64,000 bases of DNA from Floccularia luteovirens (lineage: Eukaryota > Basidiomycota > Agaricomycetes > Agaricales > Squamanitaceae). The notes below the pieces were generated by a model. It did not search any database. It was not told where the DNA came from and saw only the letters and a list, made by a program, of their open reading frames with translations. This document shows, one piece after another, positions 12,606-22,413 of the stretch; within the stretch, counting starts at the first letter, position 1; each line of letters opens with the position of its first letter. The translations under genes were made by a program, and so were the position numbers. The DNA is taken from positions 558,001 to 622,000 of the forward strand of contig VSJF01000006.1 in assembly GCA_009739215.1 (NCBI GenBank), in the 5' to 3' direction.

Positions 12606-14124
12606 ATGAATTCCCAGCCCCAGCTCCCGGTTTCCGATAACAGTTCATCAGTATGGCCACGGAGGACTTCCAAGGTGAACGATCATCATGTTCGTTGCCA
12701 ACTTATTGTCTCAATTCCCGTATAGGCGTGTGCCAGCTGTCGGTAGGTACCTAACTAGCACAGGTGTCATTGTATCTAGATCTTCTGTTTGTTCGGTTTA
12801 GGCGCGATAAAATCCGATGCGATGGTGCAAGGTAGACCATGGATCGTCCTTTCTATCTATGTTCGGCCTAACTGGCTTTGTAGACCTTGTGGCGGGTGCA
12901 CCAAGAAAGGTTATAACGCGGATCAATGCATTGACGGTTGCGAGCCGTGCCGGCGCGCACGGGCTCGGTGTGAAGATGGAAAGCCGTGCCAGAGATGTAG
13001 AGAGTTACACCTAACTTGCATTGAAGACAGTGCACAAACACACCTGCGTCAAGATCCTTCGATTATTCGGACTGCAAGAGGAAATGCTGATCGCGCGAAG
13101 TTGGCATGTACTAATTGTCGTAGAGATAACAAAAAGGTGTGTGGAGTCGGTGTCCGGCTGTTGTGTTTTCTTGTGTTTAATCTACTACATCTTCAGTGCG
13201 ACGACCAACGGCCATGTTCACGTTGTATAGCGAGATCTGAAGAGTGTGTTCATGTTGGCCGAGGCCCTAAACTTGTAAAATTGCGATGTGAACGGTGTAG
13301 ACACGAGAATAAGCGATGTGAAGAGGCGAGGCCATGTAAGTACTGTGTAGAAAGTTCAAAGGAGTGCATTTCATTATCAAGGAAAGGAAGGGGACATGGG
13401 ACTCGAGTCAAGTCGGTCAGTATCTGGTCCGCGTCATAATGTGCAATAAATTGACAAATTTCCACAGGCTTGCGTGAATTGTAGGCATGTTATTCCCGCA
13501 TATATTTCTCGTAGTTCCTAATAACAATTGGCATGGAAGGCGTGACAAAATCCGTTGTGATGGCATACGGTAAACATTTTCATATGTTATTCTAGATGGA
13601 ACTGATATATATCTACAGTCCATGTTCTGCCTGTGTCCGAAAAGGCTGTCAATGCATCGAACGTGCATGCCAGGCTTGCTCGAGGGCAGGTTTCCCCGAC
13701 GACTGTACTCATCGTAGGACGGAAGATGGAGGAAACGTATCCGATGGTGAAGGTAGGAGCTTTCTTCGTTAACTCTTCATAGATTATCAGATGGACCTGG
13801 TTATTTAAAGGACAACCTGTGGAAGAGATAGCTTCTAATAATGTAGGGGCGTCACTTTACCAGAATCATAGGGAAGGCCAAATCCCTCCAGCCGCACTTG
13901 AGCAGAGTTACCAGCAGCAGCTTGGATTATCGCTTCCTTCCCTCCCGATGTACAACCAAATGCCCTCCCTGCAGCATTACTATTATCCTCCCCAGGCTAT
14001 TATTCAAGGTCCTTCTCATGTACAACAGTTGTCTATGATGCAGACCCAAATCTGCATGACGAACCATGGACCATCAGAATATTATCCTGTCATCGACCCC
14101 AACATTGACAACCGAGAACGCTAG
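12606..14124 (+). CDS. Protein with five tandem Zn2Cys6-type cysteine clusters
   Basis: Zn2Cys6 clusters normally occur once, at the N-terminus of fungal transcription factors, and bind CGG half-sites. Here, after splicing, five follow each other. These are CASCRRDKIRC...CGGCTKKGYNADQC, CEPCRRARARC...CQRCRELHLTC, CTNCRRDNKKC...CSRCIARSEEC, CERCRHENKRC...CKYCVESSKEC and CVNCRRDKIRC...CSACVRKGCQC. Each fits C-x2-C-x6-C-x5-C-x2-C-x6-8-C, and a half cluster CQACSRAGFPDDC follows the fifth. The start ATG at 12606 gives MNSQPQLPVSDNSSSVWPRR and splices in phase to the first cluster. One intron uses a GC-AG donor (TGTAG|GCATGT near 13484). The C-terminal third is Gln/Pro/Tyr-rich and activation-domain-like, with no fungal_trans domain seen. 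A DNA- or RNA-binding regulator is inferred; targets are unknown. Confidence 0.75.
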
Positions 14125-14675
14125 TTGGTTTGCTTTGGACATTGTGTTATATAGTCTTGACACGCTTCAATAACACTACAACTCGTGTAATAAAAGGACA
14201 TAAGATTCTGCCACTGTTGCGGAATATAGACCGCATAATTAGATCTTCTATAATCGGAGTTCAAAAAGTGGAAAGAAAATATATTGGTCGATGTGCTTTG
14301 AGTTGGCTTTGGGTGAATATTATCACACAAAGGCTGAAAGTTTGATATTGGCAGACCAACTGTCTTCAGAAAGAGGTGAGAGAACAATACGTGATACAAT
14401 CAGATTTGTTATGCTTGATGCATTGCGGCATGTCTAGTACCAAAAAGGCATTGCAAAGCGATCTTAGCACCCACGACTTGCCCACGAGTTACGACAAGAA
14501 CGACAAGAACTATAAAGGTGTGCTTGCACTAGAACTTTCAAGTTGATCAACTCAATAGGATGGGTTAATAGCTGAAACTAGACGATTTGTTGGTAACCAC
14601 GGGTGACGCGGTGGTTCGAAATTGAGCATCGCAACCGTTTGGAGCACTCAGGTTTAGAGCTAGATCTGAACGAAG
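14125..14675. other. Intergenic region
   Basis: Short ORFs on both strands (14121-14399 minus, 14130-14345 plus) show no family likeness. This is probably the 3' UTR of the zinc-cluster gene plus the promoter of the next gene. Confidence 0.4.
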
Positions 14676-16202
14676 ATGAAGGATGCTATAACAAAGGAAC
14701 AATTAAACAAACCAGATTCCACTTTCAAAGTATGTCTGCACGTTGGCTGCGTAATATTCATCGTATCTGGTAGTGGTTTGACATTATGAAGGTTCCAGAG
14801 AGTAAAAGCCAGAAGATAATTGATCTAAAGTGGGTTTTCACTCCTCAAGATATATCCAAACATTTATAACTCAAGTATTCAGGAATCAAGGCAAACGTCG
14901 CAACCAAAGTGATTCACAAAGTGTCAAGTCGACCGCGGAAGACAAAGAAAAGAAACACAAACGCATATCCTCGGTCGCTTCACGAAGCCATGCTTCACAA
15001 AGTTTAACCTCATCCCCTTCGTCAAGCAAGAAACCCGCCTCCGTTGCTTCTAATCCTACCAAATCCTTCTCCAAAGCGTATGCTACTTTTGTGACTCGAA
15101 CATAACTTTAAGACTCATTATCAAGTAGTCGACCAGCCAATTCTGATGATGACATGGACGAGACCGAGTCAGTGGCCGAGTCAACGGTTAGTGTTGGCAA
15201 GATACGACGGACAGAGGAAGAAAGGTTGCAGTATTTTCAAAATCAGCCCGAGTGCGGGAAGATAGACGCACATGCCGCGTTCTGTATCAGGTGTAACAAG
15301 GTTGTCAAGCTCGGAACGAAGAGAAAGTACACCGTTCGTCCTTGGGAAATACACAGAGCTCGATGCGATCGAAATCCTCCAGTGTTAGTGTCATGATACT
15401 TTTTACCCATATTTACATACATTAGAATTATAGGGACAATCCTCCTGCCAAAACTACTGAACTAGATCAAGAAAACGAAACCCCTTCAACTTTGCCTTCT
15501 CATGCCCGCATGACTCCAGCCGAACGAAAGAACTTTTTGGAAGCTGATGAGCGTGCAGAGCAGGTTGAGACAGATCGAGCGAAGTGTCGCAAATGCCAGA
15601 AATGGGTAACACTATCGAAACGTTCGCCTTACGAGACATACTATTGGACCAAGCACCAATTAAATTGTGCAGGCGTCGAGTAAGATTTCTATGGTAGCAT
15701 TCATGTACTTTTGGGAGGTAACTAACTGCTTTACAGACCAAGTAATCGTGTCGCAGCCGCAGAACGGAAGTTACGATTAGTGAACGACCCGCAAGCCAAA
15801 AATTTTGGGCCACGACATGTTGATTGCTTGGAATGTGGAGCTGTGATAGGATTGGAAGGGCCCGGAGATTATAATCTGCAACTTTGGGATGAACACAAAA
15901 CATCCTGTTACAAGAATACTCCGAAGGAAATTGGCGTAACAAAGCCGAATTCAGTCCCATTTCCAAGTGCATCAGAAAACGATCCAGCTTCAGTTTCAGA
16001 TCATAAACCACGTCAAGGACTGAAGCGTGAACGTGAAGACCATGAAAATCAGGCGGACGATAAGGATGCGCGGCCTAGCACACGTGCACGGACTTTTGGT
16101 TATCAGCCACCTGAAGTACAAGAGACTCCTCTGGGCTGGTTCTTGCTTCCTTTTAAAACATTCATGCGTGGTTTTCGCGAGAGCCTGAGCCGCGAATCTT
16201 GA
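14676..16202 (+). CDS. Protein with three C2HC-type zinc-finger-like repeats
   Basis: No named family recognised. Three repeats share the pattern C-x2-C, about 20 residues, W-x2-H-x4-5-C: FCIRCNKVVKLG...PWEIHRARC, KCRKCQKWVTLS...YWTKHQLNC and DCLECGAVIGLE...LWDEHKTSC. The spacing resembles BED-like or C2HC fingers, so zinc and nucleic-acid binding are inferred. Exons join in phase from an ATG at 14676 (MKDAITKEQLNKPDSTFK, then VPESKSQKIIDLK), followed by a Lys/Ser-rich basic region, an acidic patch (ANSDDDMDETE) and the repeats. Each repeat sits in its own exon or exon pair, separated by introns with GTGTTAG..., GTTAGT and GTAAGA donors. Before two of the repeats stand charged segments with EERLQYFQNQ and ERKNFLEADE, part of the repeat unit. 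The C-terminus is basic and ends PFKTFMRGFRESLSRES. Confidence 0.7.
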
Positions 16203-16421
16203 TGACTTGTGAGATATATATCCTTCAATTTCTGCACTCATCGCTCGCATTTATCGATTTTTCCCATTGATACTATATCTTCCAATCGGATAATAATTTA
16301 TTTCACAAAGCTAGCTGAAGTCACAATTCGATCTTTAATGACGTGTTCAATGTAATTAGTTTGGATAACTTCTATGTTATGTGGGGAGAGTGAACAAAAC
16401 ATGATGTCTATAAGTTAACTA

Positions 16422-18063
16422 TCATTCAGTGACAGGTGGATTTACTACTCCACTGTTCAGCATGTTTCGTATTCGCAGGTCGTCGTGTGCTCTCGAACCA
16501 CTACGAAACATATCAGGATCGTAGGACAAGAAACAACCAGGATACACCACATACAGTACTTCTCTCGTAACTTCTGTCATCACAGCACCAGCCAGAATCT
16601 CTAATTTATCAACTCCTGGAAGCCCATCCCCGCGAGTAGGTCCCATGTTTAACAGTATGACAGGTTTCTTTAATTCGAGAGCGTGCTTCAGTAATCTAAT
16701 TTTCTAGATATGTCTCTGAGAGATGAACTTCTAATCTTTGTATCATACCTGAAAGCGGAATATGTAGCCAGAGTTGTTCCTATTATTAAAAACTTCTCGG
16801 ATGCTTTGACAATCTGGTAACTGAGGGTGGTGTAAAGCTTCTGGGGAGCGAAAGGACACAGCAGTTTCCACTTACGATTTGTCCTTGATATCCTGAGGGA
16901 TTGTTTCTCCGAAAAATGTCACTTGAGGCTTATGCTTTACCACATAGATGTATGTTGGTATTTAGGTTAATATTGTAGTCTTTGTTTCTCACAATATTAT
17001 GTCTCCGGTTTTCGAGTATACAAGATGGGCAATCAGGTACAACAAAATCTGTATATGATATTCCTAAATGTTCGATTGCAACCTAAAATATATATCAGTT
17101 GCCAATTGCCAACAGTGGAAGAGATTTTTCAGGGCATACATCACCATCGGGATTTGTCCGAGGTTGCGTCCCGGTACTTTCTAAAAGAAGTGCGTATTCG
17201 TGCCAACGAGGATTCGCTGAAGATAGCCAGCTTTGAAAAGTATTACGGTCTACTGAGTGACCATACTTGCAATTAACACGCTAATTGGATATTGAATAAA
17301 AACTCTAGTGGGGTTCAATTGTTTTCCGTACATGTAGCGACCCATGGAGCTCTAAGATCGATTCCCGCAGTTTGGCTGTATCTATACTATTTTGCGGGTT
17401 TTGCAGGGCCTTATGATGGAGCCCATCTACATTCTGAATAGAATAATTAGTCCAGTAAGACTCCTGACGAATGAAATGGTTACTTGTGTAATGATATTAG
17501 ATATGTATGAAGAATGTTGGAGAGTGGCAAGTGCAAAATGGGTAGGATTTGGCAGGGCATCACGAACTGGTGGATAACCTAAGTAAGAACGTAACCTGAA
17601 AAAACATAAGATCAGTATAGATAAGCTTTCGTTTTGTATTTGGTCATAGAGCCGCACTCGCCAATACCGTTGCCTAGGTTCCAATTCCAAAAACAGTCAA
17701 CCGGGAGTCCAAGTTCGCAGAATTTGGACAAGATTTCAACGTACCTAAAAGTATGTCCTTTTCCTGTTTCATCAATCAATTCATTATAGAATATAGGCCT
17801 TCAAGGGAAAAGTAAATAGATGGTACCCTGAGAAGATCACAACATACAACATACTTGTAATTTGGATTCATGTATCTCCCATCGTGTCCTCGATAAGCCC
17901 TTATCCCTGAGTCTACACTGACACCGGCGCCCGTCATAACGGAAACTCTGCCCCTGAGCAGAAAAGTGGCTAGGCGTTCAATAGCCTCCGCTGCAGATGT
18001 TTGTGAAACGGTAATATTTCCCGTTAGGATTGATTGAGGGATACCAGGTACAGAGACCCGCAT
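16422..18063 (-). CDS. Sirtuin (SIR2 family NAD-dependent deacylase), SIRT4/class II-like
   Basis: NAD-dependent removal of acyl groups from lysines; class II members are often mitochondrial. The start at 18063 gives MRVSVPGIPQSILTGNITV. The Rossmann start is VSVMTGAGVSVDSGIRAYRG and then DGRYMNPNYK. Further exons give RQRYW, RSYLGYPPVRDALPNPTHFA, NIITQ and NVDGLHHKA (catalytic neighbourhood), then ESILELHGSLH with the catalytic His. Next come RVNCKYGHSVDRN, VPDCPSC, KPQVTFFGETI and the C-terminal GPTRGDGLPGVDKLEI. Most core motifs are present. The first zinc-ligand pair seems to be a single Cys followed by KYGH, while the second pair CPSC is intact. Exons are short and numerous, so the exact protein is uncertain. 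The stop is at 16422. Confidence 0.85.
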
Positions 18064-18303
18064 CTGTTGCTACCAAAAGATGACCTGTAGAACCTAATTC
18101 TTCTTTTGAGAACTTGAAAGGAGTCTCCGCATGAAGCAATGTTTGGTGTCATACTTGAGAACAAATACCAAAATAACATTCTCCCGGCCCGCTTCCCGCT
18201 GAACAATTGTGTACTAACACTATAGCTTTGTCGTTATTCACAAAAAGGTGGGCATAACTGCAGAGAACCTTGTCCCACAACTTGGCAACTAGAGCAGTAA
18301 TCC

Positions 18304-19143
18304 ATGGAGCCGTCGAGTGAACACGCTCCAGAAGATATATTTTTTGACTCTCTACAAACCTTGTATGATTACCAGCCGATAATCCTCACGACACCAGGTT
18401 CCGTTTTCAGCTACACCCACCCAAGCCTACTTGCTAGTGGAAAACTGGGTCAAAAAACGATCACACTTTGTACCCCAGACACAGCTGCAGCAAACTGGTC
18501 CCTACATGCATCATCCATATGGAAATCTTCTGTATACCTTGCTGATCATCTGTCGGATCTTCACCTTGAAAATTACATCTCATCTGGGTTGACAGTCCGT
18601 ATTCTTGAATTGGGTGCAGGTGCGGGACTCCCCAGTATAACTATTGCCACGATGTACGGTGGGGTTCAGATTACTGTCAGTGATTATCCGGACGAGGGTT
18701 TGGTTAAAACTTTGATCGATAATATCGAACGAAATAAAGTTTCGGGTCGATGTCTTGTAGTCCCATATGCTTGGGGCTCTGACCCTCATACCATTCTCGC
18801 TGGGTCTGATGGGTTCGATCTGGTGATAGCAACAGACGTTGTATGGAATCCCGAATCTCATAGTGTATTGATCGACACACTACGCTTGACCCTGAGGAAA
18901 ACGACAAATGCCCGCATACATCTAGTTGTAGGGCTACATACTGGCCGCCACACTGTCCAATCCTTTCTCAATGCAGCGCAGCAGAGCGGATTCGATATTG
19001 AAAGTATTGTGGAGAAGGAAAGTGCAGGACTGGCTACTCGCGAATGGGCTGTTCCCAGAGGAGATACTGAAGATGAACGAGAACGGAGACAGTGGATCGT
19101 ATGGATCATATTGAAGTGGAAAATCTCTGAGTTCAACCCCTAA
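18304..19143 (+). CDS. EFM7: EFM7/NNT1-like protein methyltransferase (methyltransferase family 16)
   Basis: Single-exon gene of 279 aa. A seven-beta-strand SAM-dependent methyltransferase: motif I is RILELGAGAGLPSI, followed by the acidic loop VSDYPD, and the post-motif segment is FDLVIATDVVWNPE. The N-terminal ANWSLHASSIWKSSVYLADH is the typical lead-in of family 16 lysine methyltransferases. The closest match by layout (DYPDEGLVKTLIDNIERN, with C-terminal ESAGLATREWAV) is yeast Efm7/Nnt1, which methylates the N-terminus and adjacent lysine of elongation factor 1A. Related family-16 members cannot be excluded. The start at 18304 lies 240 bases from the divergent sirtuin start, so the two genes may share a promoter. 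Confidence 0.7.
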   Translation: MEPSSEHAPEDIFFDSLQTLYDYQPIILTTPGSVFSYTHPSLLASGKLGQKTITLCTPDTAAANWSLHASSIWKSSVYLADHLSDLHLENYISSGLTVRILELGAGAGLPSITIATMYGGVQITVSDYPDEGLVKTLIDNIERNKVSGRCLVVPYAWGSDPHTILAGSDGFDLVIATDVVWNPESHSVLIDTLRLTLRKTTNARIHLVVGLHTGRHTVQSFLNAAQQSGFDIESIVEKESAGLATREWAVPRGDTEDERERRQWIVWIILKWKISEFNP

Positions 19144-19331
19144 TCGCACACTGTTTAGACGATGAAATGTACCAGCTATTTCATTGAGAGATTTATATAC
19201 AAAGGTGAGTACGAGTAAGTTCTTGAGATATTCTGTTATAACAGGTATAAAAAAGTTATAGATTGGGACGCATACATTATACACAAGTTATAGTGATTTC
19301 ATTGTCCTTTAGCTGCACTTCAGCAATGCTA

Positions 19332-21083
19332 TCAAAGCTGTTGGCTGTGGAGACCTTGGTGAGGGGGTCTGGTGGAAGGGGCACCGAAAGTCAAGATATT
19401 GATGGGTTTGAACCCATGTTGGGGGGCCTATACATTCATGTTATTAACCCCAGAATCGCAAAATACTCGGAACAGAAACTCTTACAGAAACCAGGATGAT
19501 ATTGTCCTCGGTAGCACACATATTTTCAAGTTGTTGGCCATCAGAGATATCTGACGGAACTTCGCGACTTGATTCAATAGGGAACAAAGGTGAGCGTGAG
19601 CCAATCAATGACCACGCGCGGCTTGGCGCGCAAGGGGAATCATCGGGATATTGCGCAAATTCTATTGTGTTTAAACGTGAGCGACATCCATGTCCTCGAC
19701 TAGATTGTGCAGTTTCCATGTAAACAACCCGAGTACCAACCACACAGTTTGCGGTGATCAAAGGTGGCAGGTCCCTAATAAGGCAGTATTGACTCCACTG
19801 GTTCCATGGTATATGAGTGTGCGGATTTTTCCTGGAAGGAGGTCTAAAGTATGACTCATTGATGAACAGCCAGTGTGCAGGACCGTGCATTCCCATGGCT
19901 GGTTTGGCGGTAACAAGAAGGATACGGGCACTTGGATCGCAATAAAACATCGCGTCTTTGGAGGCAGAGCGGTCGGTAGTTGGAGCGACATTTTCCCCAA
20001 ATGTAATAACGGAGTTGGCCCATATTTCGGGTAATTCGTATTCACGTTCCGCAGTGACGTTCATTGGGTTAGAGATATTATAGAGAAGCAAGGTCAATGA
20101 ATCACGGGTCTTCCTAGCAACCAGCAAGTAATCCTCGCTCAAGAAGTGAACGCTCTGTTCATCCAGCCACTGTGTATTATCGATTGTGAGTGATATATTA
20201 CAGTAATGAATTCAAGAATGTCATACCCTAGCTTGTAAGGTGGACCATTCGATCAATAAATGCTTGGACTTGGCTCCGGCAAAGTCAAGGGAAGCAACCA
20301 TCTTACGACCACAAATAGCGATTGAGATGTTCGTGACGTCATCAGTAGACTGAGTACTGAAATCGAAAAATGCCGCAGAAGCTCGCGCATGTTTACCAAA
20401 CGTCCATAAGTCTCGAATATTTAATCGGACACCTACGAGCCCATTCGGTCCCCTATTATGGATGGTTAGAGAGTGTTAACCTTTGAATGGCGGTGAATTT
20501 TTAATGCGTACGGGAATGTATGTCCTGTCACTATAAGAGATTGGGAGGGTTCTACAGCAACCACCTTAACCTGAGGAGTTGTGACATATCTTAAGTGGTG
20601 CGTTTGGGAAGGGGGGCGCGATGTCCTGCAAGAAGGTAGTTCGGCCAGGTCAATAGTTTGGGGGCCAACGTAGTATACGAATCCTCCGCTGACATTCACG
20701 GGAGCGGATGCGGGGACCTTCAACTTGTTTTCAGGGCCCCAGTGCAGCTTCGGCCAATCCTTTCTGTAGGCAAGAAGCAGGTGAAGGCGCGCGAGGGGCG
20801 AGCCGGCCGTGTATGATGCTGGTCCGTCTTTCATGCCAGCTACGGCAAGCTCAAACCTATAGCGCAGCGGCTGGAATTCCATGACAAGGACATAAACCCT
20901 GCGGAATGCCTAGATAGCGAGTTGGAGGTGAGCTTTACTTTATAGAAGTTTGTCATGATAAAAACTAATACTCACCTTGCAGGTTTTGAAAAGAGTCGCG
21001 GCGTCCAATTTTTCTAAAATGAGCATCAAGACATCGTTAGAAATTTTGTAACGGCGAAGAGTAGTAAAACGATGAGGAGACAT
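19332..21083 (-). CDS. F-box protein with a C-terminal propeller-like region
   Basis: Likely substrate adaptor of an SCF ubiquitin ligase. Exon 1 starts at 21083: MSPHRFTTLRRYKISNDVLM, continuing LILEKLDAATLFKTC and, after an intron, KAFRRVYVLVMEFQPLRYRF. This is a divergent F-box followed by the YRFELAVAGMKDG segment common in basidiomycete F-box proteins. The rest lacks obvious WD repeats but has regular beta-rich segments (NGLVGVRLNIRDLWTFG, VTNISIAICGRKMVASL) and the terminal KPINILTFG seen in these families, suggesting a beta-propeller. A GTACGC donor after GHTF(P) and a GTAAGA intron near the end are needed to keep frame. The stop is at 19332. Substrate unknown. Confidence 0.75.
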
Positions 21084-21753
21084 TTTGTTCTGCCTTTGAA
21101 CGCTCCATGATAGGAGATTTTATAGTAGGTTGCGGGACCCATACTCGACGCGAAGAAAAAGAAAAGAAAGAAAATAAAACGAACGGTTGCTAAACCATAC
21201 CGTCGCTGGCTCATACCCCTGTGAAGCGCCTAGTAACAAGCTTCGTATTATGTTTAGGCGGCAGCAAGTGGATTAAACGATAGGATTATTTGTTGGTCGG
21301 CAGGTCGTTCATTGTGTAAGGCAAGAATCTTTTGTAGCGGAAGCCGTCGCGTTTCACAGCTTCTTGTAACGGTGTCATGTCAACGGTTTGGGTTCGAGAT
21401 GGAGGAGAGCGATCTGAGTGACGGAGCGATGGGTGGCCGACTGACGCGCGAAGACCCACGAAAGTTACAACAATAAGAGCCCAAGATTGGGGCACGACCT
21501 TCCATAAGTAGAGGACTGGAAAAGGCAAGTAAGAGCCAGAGTGTGAATAATAGAAGAGGAGGTGATTGTCTGGAGAGAGATGCTGCGAAACGATTATCTG
21601 TTTTACTGTTTTCTCTTTTCTCTTCGCTTTTCCAGTTGGTCGACAAGAGATCGCAACTGGATCTGTCCTCGATCTGCTTAGTCACCGATCACCCTTTCCC
21701 ATTGCACTGCCACTTGCCCCCCCTTTCGGCTTACTCCCATACCACTTCCATCC
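21084..21753. other. Intergenic region with a weak minus-strand ORF
   Basis: A minus-strand frame at 21286-21528 encodes SWALIVVTFVGLR, which could be a membrane segment, and ends KRDGFRYKRFLPYTMNDLP. It looks coding but lacks a convincing ATG and splice model, so it may be a very small gene divergent from CRIPT. No function assigned. Confidence 0.3.
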
Positions 21754-22218
21754 ATGGTCTGTAAAAAGTGCGAGAAGGTCAGCTTTGCTTTTTGTGTTCT
21801 TCTTCCTCAATCGCTATATATCATATCCATAGAAACTATCAAAAGTAGCTGCCCCTGATCCCTTTACAGCCAGCTCCAGCAGCATCAAGGATGGCTCCAG
21901 GAAGGTTGGAGAAAACAAGCTGCTGAGTCGCCCTGGCAGTTCCAAGAATCGTTTCCAGGTCAATTCCCTGTTTTTTTTTTCGAAAACAATAGATCCTTAT
22001 TCTTTACCAAAGCCGTACCAGGGCAAGTGTAAAGACTGTAAACAGCCTTGTACGCAGAATAAGGCCAAGTACTGTCATGGTGAGTTCCAGCTGCCATCTA
22101 TCTATTGCACCCATTCACGCCATAAAATATATTAGGCTGTGCTTACAAGAAGGGACTCTGTTCAATATGTGGGAAGCAGATACTGGACACAACAGGTTAT
22201 GTGATGTCGAGCAAGTAA
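21754..22218 (+). CDS. CRIPT: CRIPT homologue (cysteine-rich PDZ-binding protein)
   Basis: Small zinc-ribbon-like protein of about 100 aa, conserved in eukaryotes. In animals it binds PDZ proteins and it has been linked to minor-spliceosome function; in fungi its role is poorly known. Four exons, too short for simple ORF finding. Exon 1 is MVCKKCEK (21754-21777). Exon 2, from 21833, starts KLSKVAAPDPF and ends GSSKNRFQ. Exon 3 is PYQGKCKDCKQPCTQNKAKY, then CHG. Exon 4 is CAYKKGLCSICGKQILDTTG, then YVMSSK and the stop. The CxxC pairs CKKC, CKDC and CSIC and the terminal LDT tail match human CRIPT in order and spacing. The exon 3 acceptor (ACCAAAG|CCG) is chosen because it alone keeps frame and matches the family. 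Confidence 0.9.
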
Positions 22219-22413
22219 CCAGGGGTAGTCGCGTGGGTTTAAGCACATTTGTAAGAGTCTTGTATCATTAATAACATCATCCATACACAGTCCATATACA
22301 TTAGTCTACTACATTGATAAAAACTTATGAGAATTCTGGGTTAAGCAGAGTTGTGGCGTATCCAAAAAAATACAGCATTTACACGGTCAGAAAAAGAATG
22401 AGATCTAATCTAC

